From Actinomycetota bacterium (GTDB taxonomy: Bacteria; Actinomycetota; Humimicrobiia; Humimicrobiales; Humimicrobiaceae): DNA of 6,039 nucleotides. The first letter of the stretch is position 1. Each line of letters begins with the position of its first letter. Below the pieces are notes generated by a model, which saw nothing but the letters and a program-made list of their open reading frames with translations, was not told where the DNA came from and ran no database searches. The DNA lies in assembly GCA_003155275.1 (NCBI GenBank), contig PMCC01000085.1:1-6039 (forward strand), in the 5' to 3' direction. Made by a program: the position numbers and the translations under genes. This document shows positions 5,664 through 6,039 of this stretch, piece by piece.

Positions 5664-5848
5664 TATGTGCTCCTGCTCTTAGTTAAATTTTAAAATAATA
5701 AATCCTATAAAATAAGTCAAATTATACTTATCTTAACCTGAAATTATATTGCCCCGACAGCATTGTTCTGCCAAGCCTGCTATGCCAAAACAATCAAACA
5801 GCAAAAAAACTAACTTAATTTATCAAAAATGCGGGTTACTGTCAATTC
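5664..5848 (-). promoter_or_regulatory. Intergenic region with possible promoter elements for the MetV-like gene
   Basis: This 185-bp gap separates the biotin carboxylase stop from the MetV-like start and holds no gene. Read on the - strand, a TTGACT hexamer (5715-5720, 5 of 6 to the -35 consensus) precedes TATTTT (5692-5697, 4 of 6) with a 17-bp spacer. Two perfect TATAAT hexamers stand further up at 5721-5726 and 5743-5748, but neither has a good -35 at normal distance. Two TTGGCA direct repeats stand at 5783-5788 and 5769-5774, 14 bp apart, in a short GC-richer island. No strong terminator hairpin for the upstream gene is seen. The gap suggests the MetV-like gene has its own promoter. Confidence 0.35.
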
Positions 5849-6039
5849 TTAGATGCCGAATTCTTCCTCAATGAAATGGGTGTGTATTTTTCCGGCTATA
5901 AAATTTGAGTTTGAGAGTATTCTTTTATGAAAAGGAATTGTGGTTTTTATTCCTTCGATTTTAAATTCATCAAGAGCCCTGGCTGAGCGCGCAATAGCTT
6001 CCTGCCTGGAATTTCCCCAGACAATCAGCTTGGCAAGCA
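5849..6039 (-). CDS. accC: Biotin carboxylase, C-terminal end (partial)
   Basis: On the - strand the frame entering from the right edge gives 62 residues up to a TAA at 5849-5851. [20 protein letters not shown] followed by [18 protein letters not shown], then [13 protein letters not shown], matches the end of biotin carboxylase, where (L/I)-(A/G)-KLI-x-W/Y-G...AI-R...AL-E-IEG-KTT...F-G-T-F/Y-E is conserved. The enzyme carboxylates biotin with ATP and bicarbonate. The ATP-grasp catalytic centre lies outside the window. The fragment cannot tell acetyl-CoA carboxylase (AccC) from the biotin carboxylase subunit of pyruvate or propionyl-CoA carboxylase, so the symbol is tentative. The protein ends 10 residues after THFIE, so no biotin carrier domain is fused at its C-terminus. 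Confidence 0.85.
   Translation of the reverse strand, partial: LAKLIVWGNSRQEAIARSARALDEFKIEGIKTTIPFHKRILSNSNFIAGKIHTHFIEEEFGI

Noticed and set aside
5760..5776. Sigma-54 promoter (TTGGCA followed by GC) on the - strand
   Set aside because: The GG-to-GC distance is one base short of the strict -24/-12 spacing and the flanking bases do not fit.

Overview
The window comes from a bacterial chromosome with moderately low GC (about 40% by eye). The order gltX (3' end) - cysE - cysS - rlmB - yacP on the + strand is a translation and cysteine cluster best known from Firmicutes. Here no mini-RNase III gene (mrnC) sits between cysS and rlmB, so cysS and rlmB are direct neighbours, as is common in Actinobacteria. 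On the - strand, next to the end of a biotin carboxylase gene, is a stand-alone cysteine-rich protein of the methylenetetrahydrofolate reductase C-terminal (MetV-like) family, typical of anaerobes with Wood-Ljungdahl-type folate chemistry. Together these suggest an anaerobe, either clostridia-like or from a deep low-GC actinobacterial lineage. The sequence alone does not settle which.

Layout: positions 2-109 hold the last 35 codons of glutamyl-tRNA synthetase. A 69-bp gap with a plausible sigma-70 promoter leads to cysE (179-850), cysS (853-2334, TTG start), rlmB (2345-3364) and yacP/rae1 (3361-3894). The spacings are 2 nt, 10 nt and a 4-nt ATGA overlap, so these genes are almost certainly co-transcribed. 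After 30 nt comes a lipoprotein gene (3925-5013) with a staphylococcal-nuclease-like domain and a C-terminal lamin-tail domain. Positions 5014-5129 lie between convergent genes and hold a 30-bp tandem repeat. On the - strand, the MetV-like gene (5130-5663) is separated by 185 bp from the upstream end of a biotin carboxylase gene (5849-6039, running off the window).

How the genes fit together: CysE makes O-acetylserine for cysteine synthesis and CysS loads cysteine on its tRNA. RlmB methylates 23S rRNA and YacP/Rae1 is a ribosome-linked endoribonuclease. The lipoprotein nuclease acts outside the cell and may belong to the operon only by position. The - strand genes concern carboxylation and C1-folate metabolism.

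The least ordinary points are these. RlmB carries a GC-rich, repeat-containing insertion of about 75-80 residues between its two domains. The class-I signature of CysS reads SIGN instead of HIGN/HIGH. The MetV-like gene has no metF beside it. The convergent intergenic region has perfect 30-bp tandem repeats, each with an imperfect dyad. No clearly new multi-gene system is visible.
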